Source of the DNA: JBAZYV01 sp041658345
Lineage (GTDB): Bacteria > Patescibacteriota > Gracilibacteria > UBA1369 > 2-02-FULL-48-14
Direction of reading: 5' to 3'
Length of the DNA: 64,000 nt
NCBI GenBank assembly: GCA_041658345.1
Contig: JBBAAK010000005.1
Location: 1 to 64,000 of the forward strand
In this document: in pieces, positions 23,343-32,776 of the stretch
Position numbering within the stretch: position 1 is the first letter of the stretch
Layout of the letters: each line of letters begins with the position of its first letter
Translations under genes and position numbers: made by a program
Notes under the pieces: model-generated
The model's input: the letters and a program-made list of their open reading frames with translations, nothing else
What the model was told of the DNA's origin: nothing
Database searches by the model: none

Positions 23343-26300
23343 ATGGAAAAAGGTCCTATCAAAAAAACGCTATCGTCAATTATGACCTTAGGAATGATAA
23401 TGAGTCTGCTTGGTCCAAGCATCTTTCTGCTTGAGATGCCAACCACCTATGCAGCTACATTCCAAGTCACAAATACTAACGATAGTGGCGCCGGATCTTT
23501 ACGCCAAGCCATAACCGATGCAAATACGACACCAGGAGCCGATGAAGTGACCTTTACCGTAAACGGAACCGTTGCTCTACTCAGCTCCCTACCTAGCATC
23601 ACCGAACAAATAAATATCAATGCAACCGCTCCAGTGCTAGCCGGACCAAATTTTATAATAGACGCAACAGGCCAACAAACAGGCCTTACCTTTACAGGTG
23701 GTAGCGGACATATTATAAAAGGATTCGAGCTTAAAAATGCCACAAACCATTGTATAGAAATTAGCAGTGGAGTAACTGGCATAACAATTGGAAGCACAGA
23801 CGCAGAAGGACAAATGGAATTCAACAACTGCACAAGTACGGGAATAAGGAGCCTAGGAAGTGGAGTAACAATAATCAACAGTTTAATTGGTGTGGATACT
23901 GCAAACAGTGAAGGAATAAACCAAACCGGAGGTTCTGGGATAACAATTGGAGGAACAAGCTCGCAAGAACGCAACGTTATATCAAACAACAACGCCAGTG
24001 GGATAATTGTCTCAGACGTTACAACATTAACCATTACGGGTAATTACATAGGCACAAGTGAAGATGGAAGTGCCGACCTTGGAAATGGACAAAGCGGTAT
24101 AAAAATCCAAACGGGTTGCACGGGAGTAACAATAGGAGGTGATAGTGCTTCAGAAAGAAACATTATTTCCGGAAATGGAGAACAAGGCATAATGATTAGC
24201 TCGAACAGCACTGTAATTGCCGGAAACTACATAGGAACAAACTCAGCCGGGACAAGTGCACTTGCAAATAGCGCGAATGGAATATTAATTGAGTCCGCAA
24301 GCAATACAATTGGTGGAACCACAAGTGATTCCAGAAATCTTATTTCTGGTAATACACAAAAGGGGATTACAATCATTGCAAGTTCAAGAAACGCAGACGG
24401 AAACTCGATCCTCAACAATTATATAGGCACAAACGCACTAGGTACCGCTGCAATAGCAAACACGGCCGACGCAATACACTTGTCCGGAGGAACAATTGCC
24501 AATACTCAAATTGGAGATTTTAGCCAAGGAAACTTGATCTCCGGGAATATTGGTAACGGCATATATATAGATACAAACGTTACCGGAACAATGGTGACCG
24601 GAAACATAATAGGATTAAATGCAAGCGGAGACGCCAAAATAGCTAACACACTCAACGGACTAAGCATTTTGGGAAACAACAACACAATTGGAGAAAATGG
24701 AGCGGGAGGAAAAAACACCATAAGCGGTAATACTCAACGCGGGATTTATGTTGACGGAGCCACGAGCACGGTAATACTCAACAATTATATAGGAACCTCC
24801 TCAGTAGGAACCGTAAGTAATGATTTTGTAAACGGACAAAATGGAATAGACCTTTTTAACGGAACCGCATCCAGCCAAATAGGCGGAACCATTTCCGGAG
24901 ATGCAAATACAATTTCAAGCGGAGCCGGTAAAGTGGGCGTAAGTATAAATGCAGATGCAGGAAACGGAAATTCCATACGCAAAAACAACTTTTATGGCGC
25001 AAGCTTCTTACAAAGACTAGGAACTTCCAACGAAAACATCTCAGCTCCCGCAATCACCAGTGCAACAACAAGTAACGCAATAGGAACTTCAGGCACAGCC
25101 TCAGGCACAATCGACGTATATCAAAATGGTATATGGAAAGCTACGGCAACAGCGGGTGGCGATGGATCTTATGAAGTACACGCAACATTAACCGAAGGAG
25201 CAACCTTAGTCGCAACAGTAACAAACGTGACCAATAGCACCTCCGGCCTTTCATCAGGCGCAGTGATTACGGCGGATTCAACTCCCCCATCGACCCCAAC
25301 AATCACTAACACCGCACTTTACACAATAAGCACACCCGTAACATTAACCGGTACAAAAGACGCATATTCAAGCATAGTGATAAATACAGTCGAAGTAATA
25401 GCCGCAACAGATAGCGCTACAACCTGGACTTCATCACAAGCAGTTGCAGAAGGCGCCAACACTTTTACAGTTTATTCTGCAGACTTGGCCGGCAACCCAT
25501 CTGGCAATGCCAGCTATAGCATAACAAAAGACAGCGCAATCCCAACTGCACCTACCCTATCCGCATCTTCTACTTCAACAAATAGTTCAGAAACTATTTT
25601 GGGTTCAGGAACGGAAGCAGGCGCAACTGTATATTCAAACGGAGTTTCCACAGGAGTAACTGTAGACGGACTTGGAAGCTTCTCAATATCCGTAGCCTTA
25701 GTGGAAGGTGCAAACACCTTCTCAATAACAATTGTAGATGCAGCCACAAACACATCCACAGCAAGCGCAGTAACCATAACAAAATCCAGTGGAGGTACAG
25801 GCGGAGGAATGGCCTCCAGCGGTAGCTCACGCCATGAGCAAGTAACAATCAGAAATAATACGGAAGATGAAGATACGGAAAGCATAGCCGGTGAAGAAGA
25901 AACCGAAAGCGAGATTGTAGATGTACCGGAAGAAGAACTGGAAGGCACAAACCAAGCTGAAGACAATACAACAAATAACCAGGAAGAAAATCCAGCGGTA
26001 GATGAAAGTTCAAATCAAATTCAGAACAACACAGATCCAAAACCGCAAAGAAGCTTTATCAGCGGAATATACTCAGTGATCACACCAATAAAGACCCCAT
26101 CTTTGCGTGACAATTTGCCTGCAAAACCGGCAAAGGATTACAAATTAAGCCAGAAGCTACTCAATTCAAGAGCCTTTGGCGAACAAAGAAACGGCATCCC
26201 AAAACAACTTATAAAAATTAAACTTGGAAATGAAAATGCAAACTTGGAACAAGACTCGGACGGCGACGGACTACTTGACAGAGAAGAAATAATATATGGA

Positions 26301-27368
26301 GGAAATCCATACGTTAAAGATTCGGATGGAGACGGCTTTACCGATCTAGAAGAGGTCTACTACATGGGAACCGACCCGGAAAGTGCAGATACGGATAGAG
26401 ATGGTACTCCGGACGGTTTAGACGCCAATCCAAACCTTTACGAAAACCCAATTTTAAATGCCAGCGCTCAAGAAATAACGAGCTATATTGCAAAACACCA
26501 AATTGCGGAGCCACTTGGAACAATTGATTCAGACCAAGATGGATTGTGTGATTTGCAAGAATTATATTTTGGAACAGACCCTTTAACGGCGGATTCAGAC
26601 GCAGACGGCCTAAACGATGGTGATGAATACTACTTTTACGGTACTGATCCCACAAAACCAAGCACGCAGAACGACGCCGAAACCCTAAGAGTAAGCAACC
26701 TTAGAAATAATGAAACGGTAAGTACCGGAGAACAATTTCTAATGGGGCACGCAAAAGCGGAAGCAACTGTAAAAGTCTATGAGATAATGGAAGACGGATC
26801 CTTAAATGAGCTTGGAGAAACGGTTGCGGATGAAAACGGCAAGTTCTCCTTGACCACAGAAGGGAAACTGGACGTAGGTGAGCACACCATTTTTGTAGCA
26901 ATTTGGGATAATGGGATTAAAGATATCTCACAAACCTTTACTATAAATGCCGTGGACTATGTACAAGAACCTCTCTACGTGAACTTTGGCATCAAAAATA
27001 ACTCAACTATAACCGAACGTGCCCCGGAATTAGAACTTCAAGCGGAAGAAGAACAAATGATTTTGGTAGTTTGGAGAAGCACAATTTTAAGCCAAACTTT
27101 GATAGCCGACGCAAGTGGCCAAATTATAATGGCAAAACCGGTAAAGAACTTGGAACTCGGAGATCACACAGTTACCTGGTACGCAATAAACCTGGAAGAC
27201 AACACCAAGAGCGCGCCCACAAAACTAGCATTCACCGTGGGAAACACAGCCTTTATATCCGGTGATAATGGAGTATCTCCACTTACAGTAATACTTGGAG
27301 GCATAGCAGTACTTTCCAGTTTGACCGCATTAGGTCTATTCTTAAGAAAACGTAATCCCTCAAAGTGA
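23343..27368 (+). CDS. Large beta-helix/Ig-like/TSP3 surface protein
   Basis: A 1,341-residue exported protein. A signal peptide (about 1-38, ending PTTYA) is followed by a CSLREA-type start (NTNDSGAGSLRQAI). Residues about 60-580 are parallel beta-helix repeats with a recurring NYIGT / IGG / NVISGN pattern. Residues about 600-830 are Ig-like domains (STPVTLTGTKDAY). An acidic linker (about 860-925) precedes four TSP3-type calcium motifs (DSDGDGLLDREE, DSDGDGFTDLEE, DTDRDGTPDGLD, DSDADGLNDGDE). More Ig-like domains and a C-terminal helix with basic tail (LGLFLRKRNPSK) follow. The stop TGA overlaps the GTG start of pyk. Likely adhesin or glycan-binding surface stalk. Confidence 0.85.
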   Translation: MEKGPIKKTLSSIMTLGMIMSLLGPSIFLLEMPTTYAATFQVTNTNDSGAGSLRQAITDANTTPGADEVTFTVNGTVALLSSLPSITEQININATAPVLAGPNFIIDATGQQTGLTFTGGSGHIIKGFELKNATNHCIEISSGVTGITIGSTDAEGQMEFNNCTSTGIRSLGSGVTIINSLIGVDTANSEGINQTGGSGITIGGTSSQERNVISNNNASGIIVSDVTTLTITGNYIGTSEDGSADLGNGQSGIKIQTGCTGVTIGGDSASERNIISGNGEQGIMISSNSTVIAGNYIGTNSAGTSALANSANGILIESASNTIGGTTSDSRNLISGNTQKGITIIASSRNADGNSILNNYIGTNALGTAAIANTADAIHLSGGTIANTQIGDFSQGNLISGNIGNGIYIDTNVTGTMVTGNIIGLNASGDAKIANTLNGLSILGNNNTIGENGAGGKNTISGNTQRGIYVDGATSTVILNNYIGTSSVGTVSNDFVNGQNGIDLFNGTASSQIGGTISGDANTISSGAGKVGVSINADAGNGNSIRKNNFYGASFLQRLGTSNENISAPAITSATTSNAIGTSGTASGTIDVYQNGIWKATATAGGDGSYEVHATLTEGATLVATVTNVTNSTSGLSSGAVITADSTPPSTPTITNTALYTISTPVTLTGTKDAYSSIVINTVEVIAATDSATTWTSSQAVAEGANTFTVYSADLAGNPSGNASYSITKDSAIPTAPTLSASSTSTNSSETILGSGTEAGATVYSNGVSTGVTVDGLGSFSISVALVEGANTFSITIVDAATNTSTASAVTITKSSGGTGGGMASSGSSRHEQVTIRNNTEDEDTESIAGEEETESEIVDVPEEELEGTNQAEDNTTNNQEENPAVDESSNQIQNNTDPKPQRSFISGIYSVITPIKTPSLRDNLPAKPAKDYKLSQKLLNSRAFGEQRNGIPKQLIKIKLGNENANLEQDSDGDGLLDREEIIYGGNPYVKDSDGDGFTDLEEVYYMGTDPESADTDRDGTPDGLDANPNLYENPILNASAQEITSYIAKHQIAEPLGTIDSDQDGLCDLQELYFGTDPLTADSDADGLNDGDEYYFYGTDPTKPSTQNDAETLRVSNLRNNETVSTGEQFLMGHAKAEATVKVYEIMEDGSLNELGETVADENGKFSLTTEGKLDVGEHTIFVAIWDNGIKDISQTFTINAVDYVQEPLYVNFGIKNNSTITERAPELELQAEEEQMILVVWRSTILSQTLIADASGQIIMAKPVKNLELGDHTVTWYAINLEDNTKSAPTKLAFTVGNTAFISGDNGVSPLTVILGGIAVLSSLTALGLFLRKRNPSK

Positions 27369-28780
27369 ACCGCCACACTAAAATTGTAGCAACACTTGGC
27401 CCTGCCTCAGAAGACAAAACTAAGATCTTAGAGTTATCGGAGGCTGGTATGGATATTGCGCGATTAAATTTTTCACACGGGTCTTACGAGTCGTTCAAAA
27501 AAATTGTTCAGAATATTCGGCTTGTGGAAAGGGAAAACGGCAAAACCATTTGCACATTACAGGACCTACAAGGGCCAAAGATTAGGCTTGGCGAATTACC
27601 AAAAGAAGGAATCGCCGTACACAAAGGTGAAATCCTCACCTTTTGCATTAATAAAAAAACTACAAAATCAGATGAAAAAATGTGTATCCCACTCCCCTAT
27701 TCAAAATTAAAATCTGCAGTAAAGCCCGAAAATCGCCTACTGATTGAAGACGGGCTAATACGAACAAAAATTTTATCCATAAACGGGAATAGGATCAAGG
27801 CTCTAGTTACCGCAGGCGGAATACTAAAAAGCCACAAAGGAGTTAATGTGCCGGATTCAATACTCCCGGCATCGGAAGCGCTAACGGAAAAAGACAAAGC
27901 CGATCTGCACTTCGGCATAAAAATTTTAAAAGTGGATGCTGTGGCAATCTCATTTGTAGAGAGTAAAGAAGATGTACTAAGAATAAAAAAGCAAATCTCA
28001 AAATGGACCAAAAGGCGCGTAAGCGTAATCTCAAAAATAGAACGTCCAAAAGCCTTAACAAATCTGGAGGAAATAATCAAAGCTTCAGATGGCATAATGA
28101 TTGCACGCGGAGATCTTGGAATAGAAATCCCGGCTGAACGTGTGCCAATTGAGCAAAAACGCATAATTCGCATGTGCAAAAACAACGGGAAACCAGTAAT
28201 TGTAGCCACACAAATCTTGCAATCAATGGTAGAAAATCCACTACCCACAAGAGCGGAAATTAGTGACGCATCCACCGCAATTTTTGAACAAACGGACGCC
28301 TACATGCTTTCCAACGAAACAGCGGTTGGAGCATACCCAGTAAAAGCGGTCCGAACACTTGCAAAAGTTGCGGAAGAAGTAGAGGCAAATCTCATGGAAT
28401 ATGAGCAAACAGAAGAAATGCCAACCGGCACAATGGAAGGAACCCTTGCCGATTACAGCATCTCCATGCAGGCCCCAATCCTGGCAAAACAAATGAATGC
28501 AAATGCCATAGTTGTGGTTACAAAACATGGATTTACGGCAAACGCAATTCTAAGGTTCCGCCCAAAAACACCGGTAATTGTAGTGACAAATTCAGAAGAA
28601 ACGGCTCGCCTACTCAAATTCTCTTGGGGAATAAATAAAATTGTAATCACAAAACGCAAACTAAGATCAGAAGAAGTTAAAGATTTGTTAAAAGAAAAAG
28701 GACTGATCAAAGAAGGCCAAAACATAGTTTTTGTAAGCTTACAGTCTCAAAAACGCTCACTTGTAGCAATGCAGGTATAG
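27365..28780 (+). CDS. pyk: Pyruvate kinase
   Basis: Converts phosphoenolpyruvate and ADP to pyruvate and ATP. GTG start overlapping the preceding TGA (GTGA). Motifs: KIVATLGPAS, ARLNFSHGS, LQDLQGPKIRLG, KIERPKALTNL, MIARGDLGIEIP, VIVATQILQSM and TRAEISDAS. The C-terminal regulatory domain is present (ATVVVTKHGF-type region at IVVVTKHGFTANAILRFRP). 471 residues is normal. Coupling to a surface-protein gene suggests a long operon with no functional link. Confidence 0.94.
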   Translation: MNRHTKIVATLGPASEDKTKILELSEAGMDIARLNFSHGSYESFKKIVQNIRLVERENGKTICTLQDLQGPKIRLGELPKEGIAVHKGEILTFCINKKTTKSDEKMCIPLPYSKLKSAVKPENRLLIEDGLIRTKILSINGNRIKALVTAGGILKSHKGVNVPDSILPASEALTEKDKADLHFGIKILKVDAVAISFVESKEDVLRIKKQISKWTKRRVSVISKIERPKALTNLEEIIKASDGIMIARGDLGIEIPAERVPIEQKRIIRMCKNNGKPVIVATQILQSMVENPLPTRAEISDASTAIFEQTDAYMLSNETAVGAYPVKAVRTLAKVAEEVEANLMEYEQTEEMPTGTMEGTLADYSISMQAPILAKQMNANAIVVVTKHGFTANAILRFRPKTPVIVVTNSEETARLLKFSWGINKIVITKRKLRSEEVKDLLKEKGLIKEGQNIVFVSLQSQKRSLVAMQV

Positions 28781-28795
28781 GCTTATTATTGCGCC
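28761..28795 (+). promoter_or_regulatory. Promoter of ruvC, leaderless spacing
   Basis: -35 TTGTAG (28761-28766), 17-base spacer, -10 TATTAT (28784-28789), then TGCGCC and the ATG at 28796. It overlaps the end of pyk. Confidence 0.6.
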
Positions 28796-29266
28796 ATGCG
28801 CATAATAGGAATAGATCCGGGTCTAGCCACAACTGGTTTTGCGATTTTGGACTTGGAGAAAAGACAAAAAAAACTGATAAGTTGCGGGGTAATTCGCACA
28901 CAAAAAGGCTTGGGACTTCCAGAAAGACTGTCTGAAATCTACAAGGATTTACAGTCGATTTTACTTGAACACAAGCCAAAATTCTGCTCTATTGAACAAC
29001 TTTTTTTCTCAAAGAATGTAACGACCGGAATACAGGTTGCACACGCAAGAGGCGTGGTACTTTTTGCCTTGCATGAGCACGGCATACAAATAACGGAAGT
29101 AACCCCAAGCGCCCTGAAACGAGCCATAACCGGAAATGGCAACGCAGACAAAAAAGCTATGCAAAAAATGGTAATGCTGGAATTGAACCTGAGTGAACCA
29201 CCAAAGCCGGACGATGCAGCGGACGCAGTAAGCCTTGCCCTATACCTGGCCTCTATTATAAGATGA
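28796..29266 (+). CDS. ruvC: Holliday junction resolvase RuvC
   Basis: A 156-residue RNase H-like endonuclease that cuts four-way junctions made by RuvAB. Acidic residues are visible: Asp7 in IIGIDPGLATTG, Glu in SIEQLFFSKN, and the C-terminal pair in KPDDAADAVSLAL. Length is typical. Ends in TGA, overlapping the next ATG (ATGA), so it heads an operon with the TPR protein, prepilin peptidase and manC. Confidence 0.94.
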   Translation: MRIIGIDPGLATTGFAILDLEKRQKKLISCGVIRTQKGLGLPERLSEIYKDLQSILLEHKPKFCSIEQLFFSKNVTTGIQVAHARGVVLFALHEHGIQITEVTPSALKRAITGNGNADKKAMQKMVMLELNLSEPPKPDDAADAVSLALYLASIIR

Positions 29267-30447
29267 AGCCAATCATGAAAAATAAATTAGTAATACTCGG
29301 TGTGACTGGATTTGGGATTTCACTTTTGGCAACAGTTGGGATTTTGCTTTATCCGAACCTGTCTGACTTTGTAAAAACAAATCTCACCCAAGATATAAGA
29401 AGTGACGGCAATGAAATAATCGAATCAAACATAATTGAAGAAACAAAAAATCCTTACCTAATGCCTAAAGACGCCACCTCAATTCTTGCAGATACCAATC
29501 AAAACGATCAAAAAACAAACTTTTACAAAGGATTAATATTTGCATATCAAGAGAATGACACCGAAGCAAAAAATAGTTTTAAAAAAGCATTGCAACTTAG
29601 TGGCGAAACCGAACCTGCAATAATACAAAATTTCTTAAACGCCTACAGTGATTTTGAATTGGCGCAAAACGGGCAAAGGATCTATTTAAATGCACTTTTA
29701 ACAAAAGCCTACATAGACGCAGAAGAGTACCCGATGGCAATCGAAATGGCCACAAAAATATTGAACGAAAAATCCTCTTACCGCGATGTTTGGATATTGC
29801 TTGGATACGCAAATCTTAAGATGGAAACCTACGCCGAAGCCGAATCAGCCTTCACAAAAGCCAAGAGCATAGATTCAGTAAAACCGGAAATTCATTATTT
29901 TTTGGGCTTATCCAGATTTATGCAAAATAACTGGTCTGGCGCCGTAGAAGAACTGGAACTCGCCATACTTTACGGATTTGAACCAAAATCAGAGGCCTAT
30001 CAAAAAATGGCAGAAAGCCAAAACTCCCTGGGCAACTATCAAGATGCGCTCAAGGCATACGAATATCTTGTAAACATAAATCAAAGTTCCGTTGGGCTCT
30101 TTAGCGAACCAATCAGAATAGCTATAGAAAACGTTAAGGATTTAGACAGAGCCTTAACACTCGCGAATCTTGCAACAACCACTTTCCCCGGTGAAGCCTT
30201 AAGCTGGTCTTTAACAGCCGAGGTTTACTTAGCCAAAGGTGAATTGGATAGCGCAGAAAATATGATAGACACGGCGCTTGGGATAAATAGCGCATTTGCA
30301 AAAGCCTACTACATACAAGGCTTAATAAAAGAGGCAAAAGGAGAATTAACGGAAGCAAAATCTTCATATAAAAAGGCCTACGAGCTCTCTCCAAAAGCGG
30401 ATGATTTAAGTGCAATGTCCGCAATTAAATATAACGCCTTAAATTAG
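29263..30447 (+). CDS. Membrane-anchored TPR protein
   Basis: A 394-residue protein with one N-terminal transmembrane helix (about residues 9-30) and at least seven tetratricopeptide repeats (for example AEYPMAIEMATKIL, ETYAEAESAFTKAKSID, ALKAYEYLVNINQ, GELTEAKSSYKKAYEL). TPR arrays bind proteins; neighbours ruvC and pilD give no decisive clue, though its position before prepilin peptidase fits a pilus-assembly or envelope role. Overlaps ruvC by 4 bases and abuts pilD. Confidence 0.8.
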   Translation: MKPIMKNKLVILGVTGFGISLLATVGILLYPNLSDFVKTNLTQDIRSDGNEIIESNIIEETKNPYLMPKDATSILADTNQNDQKTNFYKGLIFAYQENDTEAKNSFKKALQLSGETEPAIIQNFLNAYSDFELAQNGQRIYLNALLTKAYIDAEEYPMAIEMATKILNEKSSYRDVWILLGYANLKMETYAEAESAFTKAKSIDSVKPEIHYFLGLSRFMQNNWSGAVEELELAILYGFEPKSEAYQKMAESQNSLGNYQDALKAYEYLVNINQSSVGLFSEPIRIAIENVKDLDRALTLANLATTTFPGEALSWSLTAEVYLAKGELDSAENMIDTALGINSAFAKAYYIQGLIKEAKGELTEAKSSYKKAYELSPKADDLSAMSAIKYNALN

Positions 30448-31197
30448 ATGATCGCTATATACCTCTTTGGCGCCACAATTTTGGGACTCATTTTTGGAAG
30501 CTTTTTAAGTATGTTAATCCCTCGCCTACACGGAAAAGAAAAAGGTATTTTCTTTGGCCGATCTCATTGCCAATTTTGCAAACATATTTTAGAAGCACGA
30601 GATTTAATCCCACTACTGAGCTACATATTTTTAGGAGGCAAATGCCGATTTTGCAAAAAGAAAATTTCCCCGTGGTATCCGCTCACGGAAATAAGCATGG
30701 CACTCCTGTTTGGCCTAATGTTTTTTATGATAAAGGATCTTTACGCCTTCTTATTAATCACCCCAAGTTTAATAGCCCTCGGCTTTATATTTTTTTATGA
30801 TTTGCGCTACAAAGAAGTACACGATGCTGTTTTAATCCCGGGAATAATTTGGGTACTTGCCGTAAGCATTTTGCAAGGCAATGCGGTGAGCTCGCTTTTG
30901 GGTGCGGGAATAGCCGGCGGTTTTTTTGGCCTACAATATCTGATTTCAAAAGGCAAATGGATTGGTAGCGGAGATATTTATATAGGAATTTTTATGGGAC
31001 TTTTTTTGGGCTGGCAAAACACCCTAATTGGATTGATGCTTGGCTACATCATTGGAAGCGTGGTTGGCGTGGCACTTTTGATCAGCAAAAGAGCGGAGCC
31101 TAACACCGCCGTACCTCTTGGCCCTTTTTTAGTACTTGGAACTATGCTAGCCTTTTTGTACGGGAAAGACTTAATAGCATTTTATTTTAGTACATGA
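30448..31197 (+). CDS. pilD: Prepilin peptidase/N-methyltransferase
   Basis: A 249-residue inner-membrane aspartic peptidase that cleaves and methylates type IV prepilins. N-terminal GSFLSMLIPRL, two zinc-binding Cys pairs (CQFC, CRFC) between helices 1 and 2, and the two catalytic aspartates in FYDLRYKEVHDAV and WIGSGDIYIG. About eight helices. The domain corresponds to PilD/PulO with the methylase part present. Indicates that the cell makes type IV pili or related pseudopili; the pilin genes are elsewhere. Overlaps manC by 4 bases. Confidence 0.92.
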   Translation: MIAIYLFGATILGLIFGSFLSMLIPRLHGKEKGIFFGRSHCQFCKHILEARDLIPLLSYIFLGGKCRFCKKKISPWYPLTEISMALLFGLMFFMIKDLYAFLLITPSLIALGFIFFYDLRYKEVHDAVLIPGIIWVLAVSILQGNAVSSLLGAGIAGGFFGLQYLISKGKWIGSGDIYIGIFMGLFLGWQNTLIGLMLGYIIGSVVGVALLISKRAEPNTAVPLGPFLVLGTMLAFLYGKDLIAFYFST

Positions 31198-32666
31198 AGA
31201 TTTTGATTCTTGCAGGCGGAGCTGGCACAAGGCTTTGGCCAATGAGTTCGGCAAAAAAACCAAAACAATTCCAAAAACTGGTGTCCAACCACACTATGTT
31301 GGAAGAAACTTGGAATAGGCTGAGTTTTGTAGATAAAAATGACATTTATGTGAGCACAAACACAGCCTACGAACATTTTGTAAGAGAGCTTTTGCCTGAT
31401 TTGCCGGCAGAAAACCTAATACTCGAACCCAGTATGCAAGATACGGGTCCATGTATAGGACTCGCAACAACCTTAATCGCAAAAAAAGATCCAAAAGCGG
31501 TAATCGCCATTGTTTATGCAGATCACCTTGTAAAAGACACAAAAGAGTTTGAACTAAAACTCAAAGCCGCAGAAGAGCTCGCACTCACAGAGAACACCCT
31601 CAACATTATTGAAGTAAAAGCCAAATATCCAAACACAAATTTGGGCTATGTTCGTATTGGACGCATGCTAAAAGAAACAACCGGCGGGGTCGAAGTTTAT
31701 GAATTTAAGGAATTTAAAGAGAAACCGGATGCCGAAACTGCAAAAAAATTCCTCTCATCTTACAGTTACCTCTGGAACACAGGCTATTATGTTTGGCGAG
31801 CCGACACTATCCTTGAGGAATTCAAAAAGCACCTGCCAAAAACCTATGCGGAACTACAAAAAATCGCAAATGGAGCAAAAATTGAAGATTGTTACCCTGC
31901 GTGCGACAAGATTTCGATTGATTACGGAATTATGGAAAAAGTGGATAGCTCACGCGTAAGAATAATCCCTGCTGATTTAGGCTGGAGCGATATAGGCACT
32001 TTTGCATCCCTGCATGAAGAATTAACAGATAAAAACACGGACAATCTCATAAAAGGCAATGTTTCAACGGTAGATTGTGAAGGGAGCCTGATTTACAACG
32101 AGGATGATGGATTAATTGGCGCAATAGGACTTAAAGATATTGTTGTGGTCCGTGCAGATGGCCAAACTCTGGTCTGCAAAAAGAACCGCAGTGGTGACAT
32201 TAAAACACTAGGTGCTTTAGTGCTAAACAATAAGAGCCCAATAAACAACAACATTACATCGCACGCACAAAGCAAGCCGGTTAAAAAAATCCCAAAACCT
32301 TGGGGCCACGAGATTTGGTTCGCAGACCAAAAAGAATATGCAGGCAAAATTTTGCATATAAAAAAGGGCCACCGCTACTCACTCCAATACCACGAACACA
32401 AAAAAGAAACTCAATTCTTGCTTAACGGACTGATTAAATTTTCCACAGGAGCTTCACAAGATAGCTTGGAAGAAATAATTTTAAAACCGGGAGATAAATT
32501 AGATATTTTGCCCGGAACAATCCACCGTGCCCAGGCCTTGGAAGACAGCGACATCCTAGAGGTTTCAACAAACGATTTGGACGACGTGGTAAAACTGGCG
32601 GACGATTACGGCAGAAGTGGAAAAGGCAACGACTTTGAGCTGGACAAAAAGCTCTCTAAAGAATAG
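31194..32666 (+). CDS. manC: Bifunctional mannose-1-P guanylyltransferase / mannose-6-P isomerase
   Basis: A 490-residue type II enzyme. The N-terminal nucleotidyltransferase has ILAGGAGTRLWPMS and the FVEKP-like KFKEKP region; it makes GDP-mannose from GTP and mannose-1-phosphate. The C-terminal cupin isomerase domain has KPWGHEIWF, HIKKGHRYSLQYHEHKKE and PGTIHRAQ. Length matches ManC/CpsB. It supplies GDP-mannose for surface glycans and fits with the wecA-like and O-antigen-ligase-like genes in the window. Last gene of the ruvC operon. Confidence 0.92.
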   Translation: MKILILAGGAGTRLWPMSSAKKPKQFQKLVSNHTMLEETWNRLSFVDKNDIYVSTNTAYEHFVRELLPDLPAENLILEPSMQDTGPCIGLATTLIAKKDPKAVIAIVYADHLVKDTKEFELKLKAAEELALTENTLNIIEVKAKYPNTNLGYVRIGRMLKETTGGVEVYEFKEFKEKPDAETAKKFLSSYSYLWNTGYYVWRADTILEEFKKHLPKTYAELQKIANGAKIEDCYPACDKISIDYGIMEKVDSSRVRIIPADLGWSDIGTFASLHEELTDKNTDNLIKGNVSTVDCEGSLIYNEDDGLIGAIGLKDIVVVRADGQTLVCKKNRSGDIKTLGALVLNNKSPINNNITSHAQSKPVKKIPKPWGHEIWFADQKEYAGKILHIKKGHRYSLQYHEHKKETQFLLNGLIKFSTGASQDSLEEIILKPGDKLDILPGTIHRAQALEDSDILEVSTNDLDDVVKLADDYGRSGKGNDFELDKKLSKE

Positions 32667-32713
32667 CGGAAATCATTTTAATCTTATGACAAGGTGCGAC
32701 GACTAAGCTCAGC

Positions 32714-32741
32714 TTGTTTTTGGCTTACAGGCTCGTATAAT
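32714..32741 (+). promoter_or_regulatory. Promoter of secDF
   Basis: -35 TTGTTT (32714-32719), 16-base spacer, -10 TATAAT (32736-32741). The ATG chosen for secDF is at 32777, giving a leader of about 29 bases. An upstream in-frame TTG at 32741 overlaps the -10 and is rejected as the start. TATAAT is followed by TGCGCC as in ruvC. Confidence 0.65.
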
Positions 32742-32776
32742 TGCGCCACAAAGTTCTAATTTCTTACTTTTTATTT

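Noticed and set aside
23900..24900. Possible CRISPR-like tandem repeats
   Set aside because: The periodicity is protein-level (NYIGT beta-helix turns), with varying spacing and no exact DNA repeats.
23447..25966. Long antisense open frames opposite the large surface protein
   Set aside because: Shadow of low-stop codon use in the repeats; no start, promoter or domain signal.
32741..32776. Extra N-terminal 12 codons of secDF from a TTG
   Set aside because: The TTG overlaps the TATAAT box; the ATG at 32777 gives a normal SecD N-terminus.
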